In this document: in pieces, positions 1 through 8,464 of the stretch
Position numbering within the stretch: position 1 is the first letter of the stretch
How the letters are laid out: every line of letters begins with the position of its first letter
DNA from: Lasiodiplodia sp. COLG20
Taxonomy: Eukaryota; Ascomycota; Dothideomycetes; Botryosphaeriales; Botryosphaeriaceae
Direction of reading: 5' to 3'
Length of the DNA stretch: 10,732 bases
Assembly: GCA_009801085.1 (NCBI GenBank)
Contig: VNWV01000087.1
Span: 1-10,732 of the forward strand
The notes under the pieces: generated by a model
Told to the model about the DNA's origin: nothing
What the model saw: only the letters and a program-made list of their open reading frames with translations
The model's database searches: none
Position numbers and translations under genes: made by a program

Positions 1-233
1 TCGGTATCGATGACCTGTAGCGCGCTGTCGATGGGATGTGCTGGGATAGGCAGGGTTACATCAACCGCAACTTGCGGTGCATTCGCACCCTCATCAGAGA
101 TTACTGTCCAGGCTTTGGCAAGTAGGCTGTTGTGGCGTTGCTGGAGATGTGCTTGACGTTCATTCTCATGCTGAGCAGTCACGTCGACCTCCAGCGTGCT
201 GTGAGGTGGCGGTGTTTCCGAGGGCAAGGACAT
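1..233 (-). CDS. Hypothetical protein, 5' end only (runs off left edge)
   Basis: A minus-strand frame is open from ATG at 233-231 to the window edge (77 codons), so the stop and most of the protein lie outside. The visible protein starts MSLPSETPPPHSTLEVDV and continues as a hydrophilic, Gln/His/Ala-rich stretch with no signal peptide, membrane segment or known motif. A second in-frame ATG at 308-306 would add 25 residues, and the frame is stop-free back to 491 (stop at 494-492), though without another ATG. I prefer the ATG at 233 because what follows reads like an ordinary soluble N-terminus, whereas the 25 extra residues are hydrophobic and AT-rich; this is weak evidence. The length of the open frame is the main support for coding. 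I do not recognise the family. It could also be a chance open frame or an internal exon. Confidence 0.35.
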   Translation of the reverse strand, partial: MSLPSETPPPHSTLEVDVTAQHENERQAHLQQRHNSLLAKAWTVISDEGANAPQVAVDVTLPIPAHPIDSALQVIDT

Positions 234-308
234 AACAGATGTGTACAATAAAGTAGTTTTGCATTCATAGATAATGAGAATGCTGGAGTTAAGAGGTAAA
301 ACTGACAT

Positions 309-1133
309 TTTTAAACTGTCCTTTGGCCCCCAGCAAATGCCGAGATAAGCAAGCAAGCAAGCACAAGCCTGCCATATTCCGATAAAGCTTAAGCGTAGGC
401 AATGTCCTCTTGGCTTCCAAACCAGTGGATCAGCTGGCTGAAAGTCAGCTGACGTACTATGACGGAACTCTTGTGTTCCATTTTCCCCGCTTTACGCAAA
501 ACGGCATTTTGTGTAACTCGCATCCCTGTGTCCACACGGCTGGGGGCTAAATCCAGTACGGGTATTTGGAACTACGTCCCAGGAAAAGTTCCACGCCGGG
601 AACGGTGGTTCCTATCCCGTCCGGGCGGAGAACTCCTTCCTAAAGGGATGATAGGTAGAGGGCGGTAAATATGCCGACTAAGGCCAAGGCTTTTGCCCAG
701 GGATAGACAGACAGCCCGGTTCCGGTCCACCCATGGACCAGGTGCCAGGTACCCGGTGCGGCTGAGAGCTGTCACCTGATTGCGGGGTTGTGACGTCGTA
801 GTGGTTTCAGAGTCTAGTAGAAGAAGCCCATTGTTACACGAACGAGCTTTCAGGCAAGATATTGTGGCGCGCCACCCGGTCTGATTTCTGCGCCGCCTGT
901 TTCTACTAGTATACTACCGCTAAACACGGCAATGTAAAGTAGGCAGAGTTGAGTTGGGTCCGCATGAGTCGAGTAGGGCTTTCCACGCACGATATGAGTT
1001 GGTTTGGTAAATACCCTGTGTATTATTACTATAGACTATTAAGCTGTTGGGAGTATGGTAAATATCAAAGCCATGGAAATATGTAGTCATCACCACCTTG
1101 ACGCCCCCTGCGTACGATATCTTAGTAGCTCGC
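309..1133. other. Intergenic region, no gene recognised
   Basis: Apart from the inverted-repeat cluster and the upstream extension of the left-edge open frame, nothing here supports a gene. There is a short (AAGC)n run at about 348-363. A GGTCCA-CCCA-TGGACC hairpin lies at about 726-741, and a perfect 12-base palindrome GTGGCGCGCCAC lies at 864-875. The open frames at 459-668 (plus) and 572-775 (minus) overlap each other, are under 70 codons and show no recognisable motif. Confidence 0.5.
464..612. promoter_or_regulatory. Cluster of GGAAC...GTTCC inverted repeats
   Basis: Three dyad-symmetric sites lie within 150 bases: GGAAC-N6-GTTCC at 464-479, GGAA-N3-TTCC at 582-592 and GGAAC-N4-GTTCC at 599-612. 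A lone GGAAC half-site lies at 568-572. Two CAGCTG hexamers at 431-436 and 446-451 lie just to the left. The cluster sits 230-380 bases upstream of the minus-strand start at 233, a reasonable promoter distance. Inverted GAA/TTC units resemble heat-shock-element style sites, but spacing differs between copies and no factor can be named. It may be chance. Confidence 0.2.
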
Positions 1134-1333
1134 TCAAGTGCCTTTGACCAAGACCTGCTTCTCTTTCTTCAGTTTGTCGACAAATTCAATCAGGACCTTC
1201 AGGACACTAGCAACCACATCGCGCGGTGTCAACACCAGCCATTTCGTGAGGGAAATGTCAGTGACGCGGTCGCTCTTTTAGATCTCGACTCGTTCAAGAG
1301 TCTTCGTCTCGGATGTGTTCTCAATGTAGTGAC

Positions 1334-1383
1334 CTGTATCAGCAGTCAGTTGGGCATCCAATCAAAAGTCCTGGCCGACGTAC
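1334..1383 (-). other. Second intron in oxalate decarboxylase-like pseudogene (50 bases)
   Basis: The donor is GTACGT, there is a CTGAC branch-point candidate, and the acceptor is ATACAG. It splits a Gly codon (G|GT). Splicing joins PDNSG to HYIENTSET, restoring the metal-binding His of cupin 2. Without splicing, translation ends at a TGA inside the intron. Confidence 0.85.
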
Positions 1384-1504
1384 CACTGTTATCAGGGAAT
1401 ACAGCCGTGTCGCCTGCGGAGAAGTCGAAAGTCCTGGAAGCAACATTGCCAATGAACACGGACGCACGGCCCTTGCCTTTGTGGAAGTACAACCACTCCT
1501 CTGC

Positions 1505-1552
1505 CTGCGCGGAGTTAGCTTCGCACAAAAGATGATTTGGGGAGATGCACAC
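1505..1552 (-). other. Intron in oxalate decarboxylase-like pseudogene (48 bases)
   Basis: On the minus strand the intron begins GTGTGC, carries a GCTAAC branch point nine bases before the acceptor, and ends CGCAG. It has no stop and is a multiple of three, so unspliced RNA would insert 16 residues in the middle of the second cupin metal site, between HWHPN and AEEW. Removing it restores the continuous family motif, which is the main evidence. Confidence 0.88.
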
Positions 1553-2025
1553 GTTGGGGTGCCAGTGCAGCTCCCTCAGCCCCTTGGGCTCGAGCGTTAC
1601 AAACGCCGCCGAAATCGTCTTCGCAATCGGAAACGTTGTCGAACCCACCTTCCTGAACGTGCCACCCTCGCCCGGCACCGGCTCCGTCTCGTGCTGGCTG
1701 GCAGAATACAGATACGAAATCTCATCAGTCAAGAAGTCGTCAGCCGGGGCACCCGTCACGTTGAGGTTCGCCGACACGTTCGCATTGAGGATGTACGAGT
1801 CCGTTTGCGGCAGGCCGTCGAAGACGCTCGGGTCGACGCCGAAGTTTTTAGCGACGAAGTCGCGCAGCGTGTGCGCGAGCCAGTCGTCGATCATGAAGGC
1901 CGTCCCGACCTTGTCGAAGTCGCCATCGTCGAACACCAGCAGGTACTCGTTCTTGTCGTCCAGCCCCTGCACCGTGTGCGCCGCCCCCTAACCAAAAGAC
2001 CCAAATCCTAAGATATATGCTTAAA

Positions 2026-2878
2026 TCCACCGCGCAGTGGGGGTCTTTCTACTTTGGGTTTAATCCTCCCGCAGCCTTACCGCCTCCTCGCCTCGCCAAA
2101 TTTCTGCCTCACATTACTTTCTTTCGCCTATCTGCTGCCTCCCCGCCTCGTCCAACGCAAACAAGCCTAGTGGCCGCAATTAAGCAAGCAAACAATCAGG
2201 TGGTGATGGACGAATGGAGACAGACCTGGCGCAATAGTTAACGAGGCCGGCAGCTCTTCAAAGTGGCGCCTGGCCCAATAAGCGGCTGCACTCAGCTTCT
2301 AACATGACAATAGCCGAGTCATTGTACTCATCATGCAACAATACTGCCACGCCTAAATGTTAATGTTGTGGATGCAGCTGATACTGCTCGAAGCAATGCC
2401 AGTATGTGGATTGGGCTACCTATAGGCTTATGTGTAAGGATTACTGAGACTTTGACCGTCCTGCCCCTGATCGTCTTCCCATCTGACAAATGCAAGCCTC
2501 GGTTGACTTTGATCTACTGTCCGCGACGTGACGACGAAGATGAAGGCCTGTGGACAGCAGCGCATATCCTGGGGGACTCTAGGCCAGCGCCAAATCTAGG
2601 TCAACAAAACGTTGGCGCGCAAGAGCCCCCACGCTATTCGTGTTGATTACCGAAATCTATTTGTTAGAGATGGTTGCCCACTACGAAAAGGTACAGTAGT
2701 GCGGTAGTAGAGTCCTGAATTGTTAAGAATCCTGCATGACTGTATGTAAGACTGCACGCTAAACCCTCACATGAGATGAGGGTTGATGAAATTGCAGTGG
2801 TGGACCGCTGCCGGGCACGTACGCGCTCTGCATCATGTTGGGGAAAACATTTGAGCTCAATTGCCACCTCTATAGAAT
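2026..2878. other. Intergenic region, no gene recognised
   Basis: This is where the missing front half of the oxalate decarboxylase-like gene should lie. I looked on the minus strand for the first cupin (an HWHxxxEWxY-type motif) and found nothing. The part from about 2041 to 2170 is pyrimidine-rich on the plus strand. An 8-base inverted repeat AAAGACCC/GGGTCTTT (1995-2002 and 2041-2048) brackets the break. An unrecognised 92-codon plus-strand frame lies at 2368-2646. The last about 200 bases would be the 3' untranslated region of the helicase gene; no clear AATAAA signal was seen. Confidence 0.5.
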
Positions 2879-5800
2879 TTAGGCCCACATGGCCTTGAAC
2901 TTCCTGTCAAACTCGTCGGCCAACCCCTTGAATCCCTCTAAAACGTCGTACAAGTTGCCGTCTTTCTCATCTTCCCATGCTGGCACTTTGAGGTCCTGCT
3001 CCCAGCGATCTTTGGTCGTATCGAAGAAATTGTTGACGACCTGTTCACTATCATCACTGTCGTCACTGATGCCATCTTCCCAGCTGTCAGGAATCTTGTT
3101 CCTGCCTACCTTGGCCGGCTGCACAGATGAAGGCCTGGACTCTACAGGTGGAAGTTCGCAGAGCTGTTCTTCAAACTGCTTTTCGTGTGTGTCGTCTTCA
3201 CCAACCGTTTCGAACACCTCAGAGTCGCCCTCAGCAGCTTGATGAATAAAGTTCATCAGGCTAGTGATTATGGTCGCCAGTATCATTGAAAAGTCGTTAA
3301 GCACGAACCAAATGTCTCCCCTGCGGATTTTGTTCGCTTTGACCAGAGCAGTCACATCGCCATGTTTGAAGAAGTCGAGTAGATAGGCGTTCAGAGGAAG
3401 TTCTGCCTTGAGGGGTAGGTGAGGTATGGCGGACTCCTCCAGGAACACTCCAGCACGCACGGTACTACAGAGCTCTGATACGGACTGGAAGTTGTCCCCA
3501 TGGCCGGAAAGAGCAACGAAGTGGGATCGTATCGTTGGAGCCATGGCGCCACTGCTGCCTCCGAACTTGATGCCAGATAGCGGAAGAAAACAGTCGTCCT
3601 CATGAACGTGTTGCTGGACGTATGTTTTCACATAATTTCTGAAGACTTCAAGGGTTTCTTGGTTATGCTGGTGCATTATTGCAGCCGCATCGGAAGGCAG
3701 AGGAGGCAGGAAGACCATGGAAGGCGACTGCTTTACGACTTGTTCGAAGAACTCTCTATCCACCTGGCGGCAGTGCCGTCTGCTAAAGATGTGAGATAGG
3801 ACTAGCATCATGGTCTCTAGTATCTCCCCTCTCGTACTAGGCTGGTGACGGATTCCGGCGCACAATCGGTGGAAATAACCTTCCTTCAGTAGCGCGTGAA
3901 AAGCAAAGTTCGAACTTTCGGTGTAGTACAAGTGAGATACACAACCGGCAAAATTCAGCGGAACTCCTGATTGGTCAAGGAGGAACTGTCTCCGTAAGTA
4001 TTCAAGGGAGAAACGAAGATGATGCAAAACGGTCATTCGTGAATCTTCGCCGCCGAGGTAGAGACGAGGTTGCGAAAGGAGCGCATCCACGGAGCGCACC
4101 GAGAATGCTGAATGATGCGATTCAGAAAGCAGAGAGCATAGTCTCAGGATAAGCGTTGTAGTGATGGGGAAATGGCCGGTCAAGTCTGGTAACCGAGAGC
4201 TCAACAGGCGGCACACCTTCGACACTGGGATCCCGTGGAATACAACATTCCCTAGCAAATCAAATCCTCGGCGGCCGGCACGGCCAGCTGCTTGGCGAAA
4301 GTTGAGCGCTGTGAGGTAAACCGAATCTCCGCAAAAAACAACCGTCTTGCAAGGCATGTTGATTCCTAGAGCCAGCGTGCCAGTGGCGACGACGACGCGA
4401 AGATAGCCTTTCCTGAACAGTACTTCGACAAAGTGGCGGTACTTCCTGTTCATGCCAGCGTGGTGGACGCCAACTCCCCGCGAAAGTGCCTCGATTAACC
4501 AACTTGGAACTCCGCGGGATTCTAGCTCTTTCGCATACTCGTCCAGTTCCGACGACTGAAGCTTCGTCCTGTCCGTGAAGTGAAACCGATCGATTGGAAT
4601 ATTCGGATCAAAGCTCTCCCATACATCCACATCCGTCGAAGCCATTTCTCTTTCGAGGTCTGCCTTGCTCATGCCATCTTCATGCTGGCTAGATTTCGTC
4701 CCCTTGCCAGGCCTTTTCTTGATCACAGCACCCTTGCTTTTTTTCCAGCTTTCCCAGGCTGCAATTTTCTTTCTCCACACAGTCGACGAGTCTTTCCATA
4801 TGTCTTCTGCCCTCTTCAACTTGTCCAGTATGTTCTTACAGATTAGTTCACACTGACTGCGGTCGTAGTTGAAAAGTATGGCCGGAAGCGCAGACTGTTC
4901 GTGCAATTGAGAGAGCAACGGTAAAATTGTAGTGACCAAATTTTCGGAACTGACATCAGTTTCTACTTCCAGGCGGTAAATGCTGTGCCCGAGATCTTGT
5001 ATCACTTTGTCGAAGGGTGAATCATGGTCTCCCATCCACTCCACCAGCAGCTGCTTCAAGGCTTGACCCCATTTAATAGTGTCAGCCTGTGCAATGATAG
5101 CAGGTAAAGCAGATTGAGGACTCAATGAATCATCGACCCTGTACGTATCCGTCTCATGAGACTTCATTGCCTGCCACAGTGTGTAGCAGTCCCGTGCCTC
5201 GAGAGAGAAATCGTCTGGAATTCCGCGGGATCTGTTTAGTAAGCTTGCAACTGGGTGGACGAACTTGAATCCTGTGCCTTTGTCTAGGCCGACCGGCGGA
5301 AGTACAGGTGCTTTCGGTAGCCCGACGAAGCAGTCCTCAGTAGGAGTGTAGACGAACTTTCTCAGATCTGAGTAGCGGTGGGGGTGGTGGACCATCACGA
5401 GCTCTGTGCCTATCGCATTTTGCGCCGACGCCAACCAGCCGTGAAATTCTTCCGGATTTCCAACGGTTGCAGACAATGCAATGATTGGACAAGGCGCAAG
5501 TAGTAACAGCTGCTCCCACACTATGCCGTCCTCAGCTTGGCCAATACAGTGGACCTCGTCGAAGATAATGCGCTTGATCCTTGCTGACCAGGACTCTGCG
5601 TTGCTTGGAGCTAGAAGCATGATCTGCAGGATATGAGGCACCGTTACAAGCACCTGGCAGCCGGTGGCGTTGTTGATACGGTAGTCCCGCGTGTGAATGC
5701 CCCAGACGGACATTCCCGGATGCTTGTATGATTTAGAGAAACGAGCCTGAATCTCGGCAGCGATCTGATTCACGAGTGCCTTGGTCGGTGCAACGTAGAC

Positions 5801-8350
5801 AAGTACACCGTCTTCGGAAGCCTCGAGGACCTTCTTCATTGCGTAGAAGGAAATGAATGTTTTACCTGGTCGGTCAGGAAAGCCTGTGAAGTCAGGGTTT
5901 GCAACGTAACGTACCTGCACTGGTTGGAGCAACAACAAACAGGCCCTTCTCAGCATCAATAACATCTAGCACTTTCCGTTGCCAACCATCAGGGAGGAAG
6001 GGAACACGGTGGTCAGGCGCTGAATCCATCTTGCGGTCAAAATATGGTCCGCAGTGGAGAAGCTGGAACTCCTTTGAGGGCAAAGGAATCGCCATGTTCG
6101 TTGTCTTGTTCGAGTTTAGCGCGAATTCGAAGGGAAGCTTGCGGTCTGGGCTCGTAGAATCGGCGAAAACGAACGGTAGGCCAAGTATATCGACGGCTCG
6201 CCTAAGGTTTGACACCATGGAGGGGGTAATTCCGTCTATGCTCCTTAGACGAGCGATGGAGCTCCAGATTTTGGCAGCAATACCATACTCTGGCCACTCT
6301 GGGTGGCGCTTGATTGATGATTTCCACTGAAGAAGCAGGCAGTTCAGGATGTATATCTCAACATGAGGGCGGACCGCATCTCCCTTAGTGCTCTGTAGCG
6401 TGTTGAGGTATTTTACAGCCTTGGAATGACGGATAGACACATCAGGCACGCGATCTATGTCTTCACACACAACATTCCATGACTCGACTGCTTTAGAGGC
6501 GATCATCTCATCATGTTCCTTTCTCCTTGCTGCAGACTGCTCCAGTATAGTCTTCTTGTTGAACTTCTTGTTGCTGAACTTCTTGTCTCTGGGTTGCTGG
6601 TGGTTGGAATTCTCCTTTCGTCGATCATCTGCCTTGCTGCTATCCCGTGGTTTCGAGTGCTTATTGGCTGGACTGGGCTTACCCGAAGCCTCCAAATTTT
6701 TTTGGACGATGATCTCTGGTTCGAGAGTCTTTCCAACGGCATTGGTGAGACTGGCAGCGTATACCATCATCTCGGCCATGAATCTTTGGTTGCGGCGGCG
6801 TTCGAAGAAGGTGCGACGTTGCTGGACAGCACCGAGGGTTTTGCGATCAAGCGGATGCTTTGAATTGTGCCAGTGTGTCAACTCGCGGAAGGTCTTTGAG
6901 TTGTTGTCTGTCAGGTGTTGCGTCGCATCCCAGTCGATGTCCAGTTTGATTGGTTTGAGGTGCTTGTTGAAAACATGTTCACTGAATGGAAGGAGTTTTC
7001 GATCTGGAATGCACGGAATGGTCAGATCGCCGTTCGCCCGCTGGATATCAGCATTAGTGTTTTGGACACGCTGCGGCAGCCGGATGCCGGTGATCAGCTT
7101 GACCAGATGGGTCAGCGACTGAAGGACATCGCTAGACTCTTCGTTCAGCTTCGAGTTATAGTTGCTGTCTTCTACGAGCATGCTGAAGAGCCTGCCGTCG
7201 ATTAGGTCCGCAATATCACAGACAGCACCAGCAGTGTTGACGAAGGCTTGCCAAGCGGGCTCCCTCATGGTGTTCATGGAAACCTTGCAAAAGTTGTGAA
7301 CAAAAGATGTTGCGGCTTCCGTGCGTTGAGGTGTTCTGTTAACACGGCAGCCAAGTCGAAGCTGGCCTTGGACAGACGCATGGGTAAGAAAGGTGGAAGC
7401 AAGCTCCACGGAAATGGAGCCTTCAGACAGAAGAATAGCTGTAGCCGCTACCGCAAGGTAAAGACGTTCTGAAAGTTTGCGATGGGGGGTGCTGTGGTAC
7501 TTTGAGACAATCTCGCACACCTGAAGCTCAGATGAAGTCGTGCATTTACCGTTCTCCGGAGCGGTGTGGGGTTTTGCCTGCTCGGACATGGGTTCTGCAG
7601 CAGATGCCTTCTTTGCGGTTCCCTCTATGATGGTAGCGATTGCCTACAACAATTATCTTAGTAGTAGCAAAGACATGAGTATAACTCGATGGTAAGTTAC
7701 CTTTGTGTCCTTCCATTCGAGGCCATTGATCAAGGCGACATTGTATCCTCTGTTGATGAAAGAACATATGTACTGACGTAGGACAGCCTTATCGCGGGTG
7801 TGATCAGGGCAATTGCAAGAATCAGCGGCTCCGTCATTCATGGCGATGAACATATAGCTGTTTTCGACAAACACAGTCTCGAAAGCAGAGCTAGCGAGTG
7901 AGGGAAAAGCCAGGATGCTGACAGGAGAGCGGAGCCGGACCAAGTTTACTTTCAGATGGCGATGGATGACGTCACGCGCAAGGAGACACTTGGCGCGCTT
8001 AAGGCTGTTTGCGTGAGAGGGAACACAAATGGGTGCATGATCGTCAAAGAATGCAATATGGAAATTACAGTTCCGGCGGCGGAGATTTTCGAGGAACGAC
8101 TCGACCAACCAGACAGCATGCAGCATCTGGAACCCCTCTCTTGGGGGGTTAGTCCCCATGTATCAACGATAGGAGGATACTGACCATAGAAGTCCAGCTT
8201 GTCATCCGAGAAGCAGTGGAGTAAGAGCGAATCGGCATCAATCAGAAACGGCTCGCTACCAGCGTAGTCACCGACTAGATCGACGCGACGTGAGAAAAGC
8301 CTACCATAGATGTCGTTGCAGTTGGACGGTTGCGGTGCATTGGAGCCCAT
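2879..8350 (-). CDS. DDX60/Ski2-like DExH-box RNA helicase, four exons, 1772 aa
   Basis: Exons on the minus strand are 8350-8185, 8137-7701, 7643-5915 and 5865-2879. They sum to 5319 bases, exactly 1772 codons plus TAA. Residues about 35-200 look like a PIN-like region: LIDADSLLLH (36-45), IAFFDDHAP, and INGLEWKDTK at 192-201. A Lys/Arg/Ser-rich linker lies at about 518-569. The helicase core has motif I APTSAGKT (773-780), Ia VAPTKALVNQI (802-812), II DEVH (880-883), III SAT (909-911), IV ILFNYDRSQCE (about 1107-1117), GVGVHHAGM (1241-1249), V ATGTLALGINMP (1271-1282) and VI QAAGRAGRRG (1302-1311). A charged insert (about 1134-1195) lies between the two RecA lobes, and the C-terminus is acidic. 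Architecture and length match the DDX60 family (human DDX60 is about 1700 aa), superfamily 2, Ski2-like, expected to unwind RNA using ATP. All catalytic motifs are intact. Cellular role in fungi is not established; the vertebrate relative acts in antiviral RNA sensing and translation control. The start is the ATG at 8350: the only other nearby ATG (8364) is out of frame. Confidence 0.93.
5866..5914 (-). other. Intron 3 of helicase gene, inside Walker A (49 bases)
   Basis: The donor is GTACGT, the acceptor is GACCAG, and a CCTGAC branch-point candidate lies just before the acceptor. It splits the Gly codon of APTSAGKT (G|GT). Splicing joins two long open frames, 1729 and 2987 bases, into one helicase. 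If it is kept, translation adds six foreign residues after Gly778 and stops, leaving a product without any helicase core. Confidence 0.93.
7644..7700 (-). other. Intron 2 of helicase gene (57 bases)
   Basis: The donor is GTAACT and the acceptor is TTGTAG. It falls between codons, joining GLEWKDTK to AIATIIEGTAKK. An in-frame stop inside the intron would end the unspliced product. The joined sequence reads like the conserved end of the DDX60 N-terminal region. Confidence 0.9.
8138..8184 (-). other. Intron 1 of helicase gene (47 bases)
   Basis: The donor is GTCAGT, there is a strong ACTAAC branch point, and the acceptor is AAGAG. It joins KLDFY to GFQMLHAVWL through a split Glu codon (G|AG). 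Three AG dinucleotides lie in a row here (CAAGAGAG); only the middle one keeps the frame, so the acceptor choice is set by frame rather than by motif strength. Confidence 0.82.
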
Positions 8351-8453
8351 AGCTGCAAGCACATCTGAGGCTTATGGGAGCGCGTATAGATAAATAGAGA
8401 GGTAGAGGAGCTGAGAAGTACATAGGGAGGCCAGTAGCTTGTGCGGCGCCCAT
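8301..8453 (-). other. Upstream reading frame overlapping the helicase start (50 codons)
   Basis: On the minus strand an ATG at 8453-8451 opens a 50-residue frame ending at TAG 8303-8301, inside exon 1 in another phase. It begins MGAAQATGLPMYFSAPLPLY. Ribosomes scanning from a start site upstream of 8453 would meet it before the helicase ATG at 8350. A second out-of-frame ATG lies at 8364. It only matters if the transcript begins upstream of 8453, which the sequence does not prove. Confidence 0.35.
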
Positions 8454-8456
8454 CGG

Positions 8457-8464
8457 ATTTATAT
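8457..8464 (-). promoter_or_regulatory. TATA-like element upstream of helicase gene
   Basis: ATATAAAT on the minus strand, about 107 bases upstream of the helicase ATG, is followed by a pyrimidine-rich stretch (about 8393-8415) typical of fungal transcription start regions. If used, transcription would start roughly 30-70 bases before the ATG and would bypass the upstream reading frame starting at 8453. Sequence pattern only. Confidence 0.35.

Larger units (their letters stand above)
1134..2025 (-). pseudogene. Oxalate decarboxylase-like bicupin, 5'-truncated pseudogene
   Basis: Oxalate decarboxylases are Mn-dependent bicupins that convert oxalate to formate and CO2; fungal ones are usually secreted, about 450 residues. 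This remnant covers the end of cupin 1 (GAAHTVQGLDDKNEYLLVF at about 1987-1931), the inter-domain segment and all of cupin 2. Blocks readable on the minus strand are about 1987-1553, 1504-1384 and 1333-1134, separated by introns of 48 and 50 bases. Splicing restores RELHWHPNAEEWLYFHKG and PDNSGHYIENTSET, so the cupin-2 metal ligands (HxH, Glu, His) are all present. The expected C-terminus KKEKQVLVKGT ends at TGA 1136-1134. Defects: about half the gene (signal peptide and most of cupin 1) is absent upstream. The left border carries an in-frame TAG at 1990-1988. A TAA at 1280-1278 replaces the Tyr of the family motif EIYKSDRV. The middle block is GC-rich (about 63-67% in two 60-base lines I counted), unlike its flanks, suggesting recent loss. 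A shortened expressed product is possible but unlikely. Confidence 0.85.

Noticed and set aside
345..365. Shared AAGCAAGCAA tract with about 2180-2192 as a dispersed repeat
   Set aside because: It is a simple short-period sequence; flanking bases do not match between the two places.
1313..2011. 232-codon plus-strand open frame (and others at 1098-1535 and 1545-1991)
   Set aside because: These run antisense to the bicupin remnant, whose family motifs and spliced structure are clear. GC-rich coding DNA commonly leaves open frames on the opposite strand; their Arg/Val-rich translations show no motif.
2035..2060. hAT transposon terminus (CAGTGGGGGTC)
   Set aside because: No matching CCACTG end or 8-base target duplication was found in the window; kept only as a possible scar in the findings.
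6551..6587. Tandem repeat AACTTCTTGT (three imperfect copies)
   Set aside because: It is explained by the Lys/Asn/Phe-rich low-complexity linker of the helicase coding sequence.
6457..7122. 221-codon plus-strand open frame (also 5899-6330 and 2889-3242)
   Set aside because: These lie antisense to helicase exons 3 and 4 and read as shadows of that gene.
7952..8164. Reading exons 1 and 2 of the helicase as separate small genes
   Set aside because: Both match parts of the DDX60 N-terminal region, and a 47-base GT-AG intron with an ACTAAC branch point joins them in frame.
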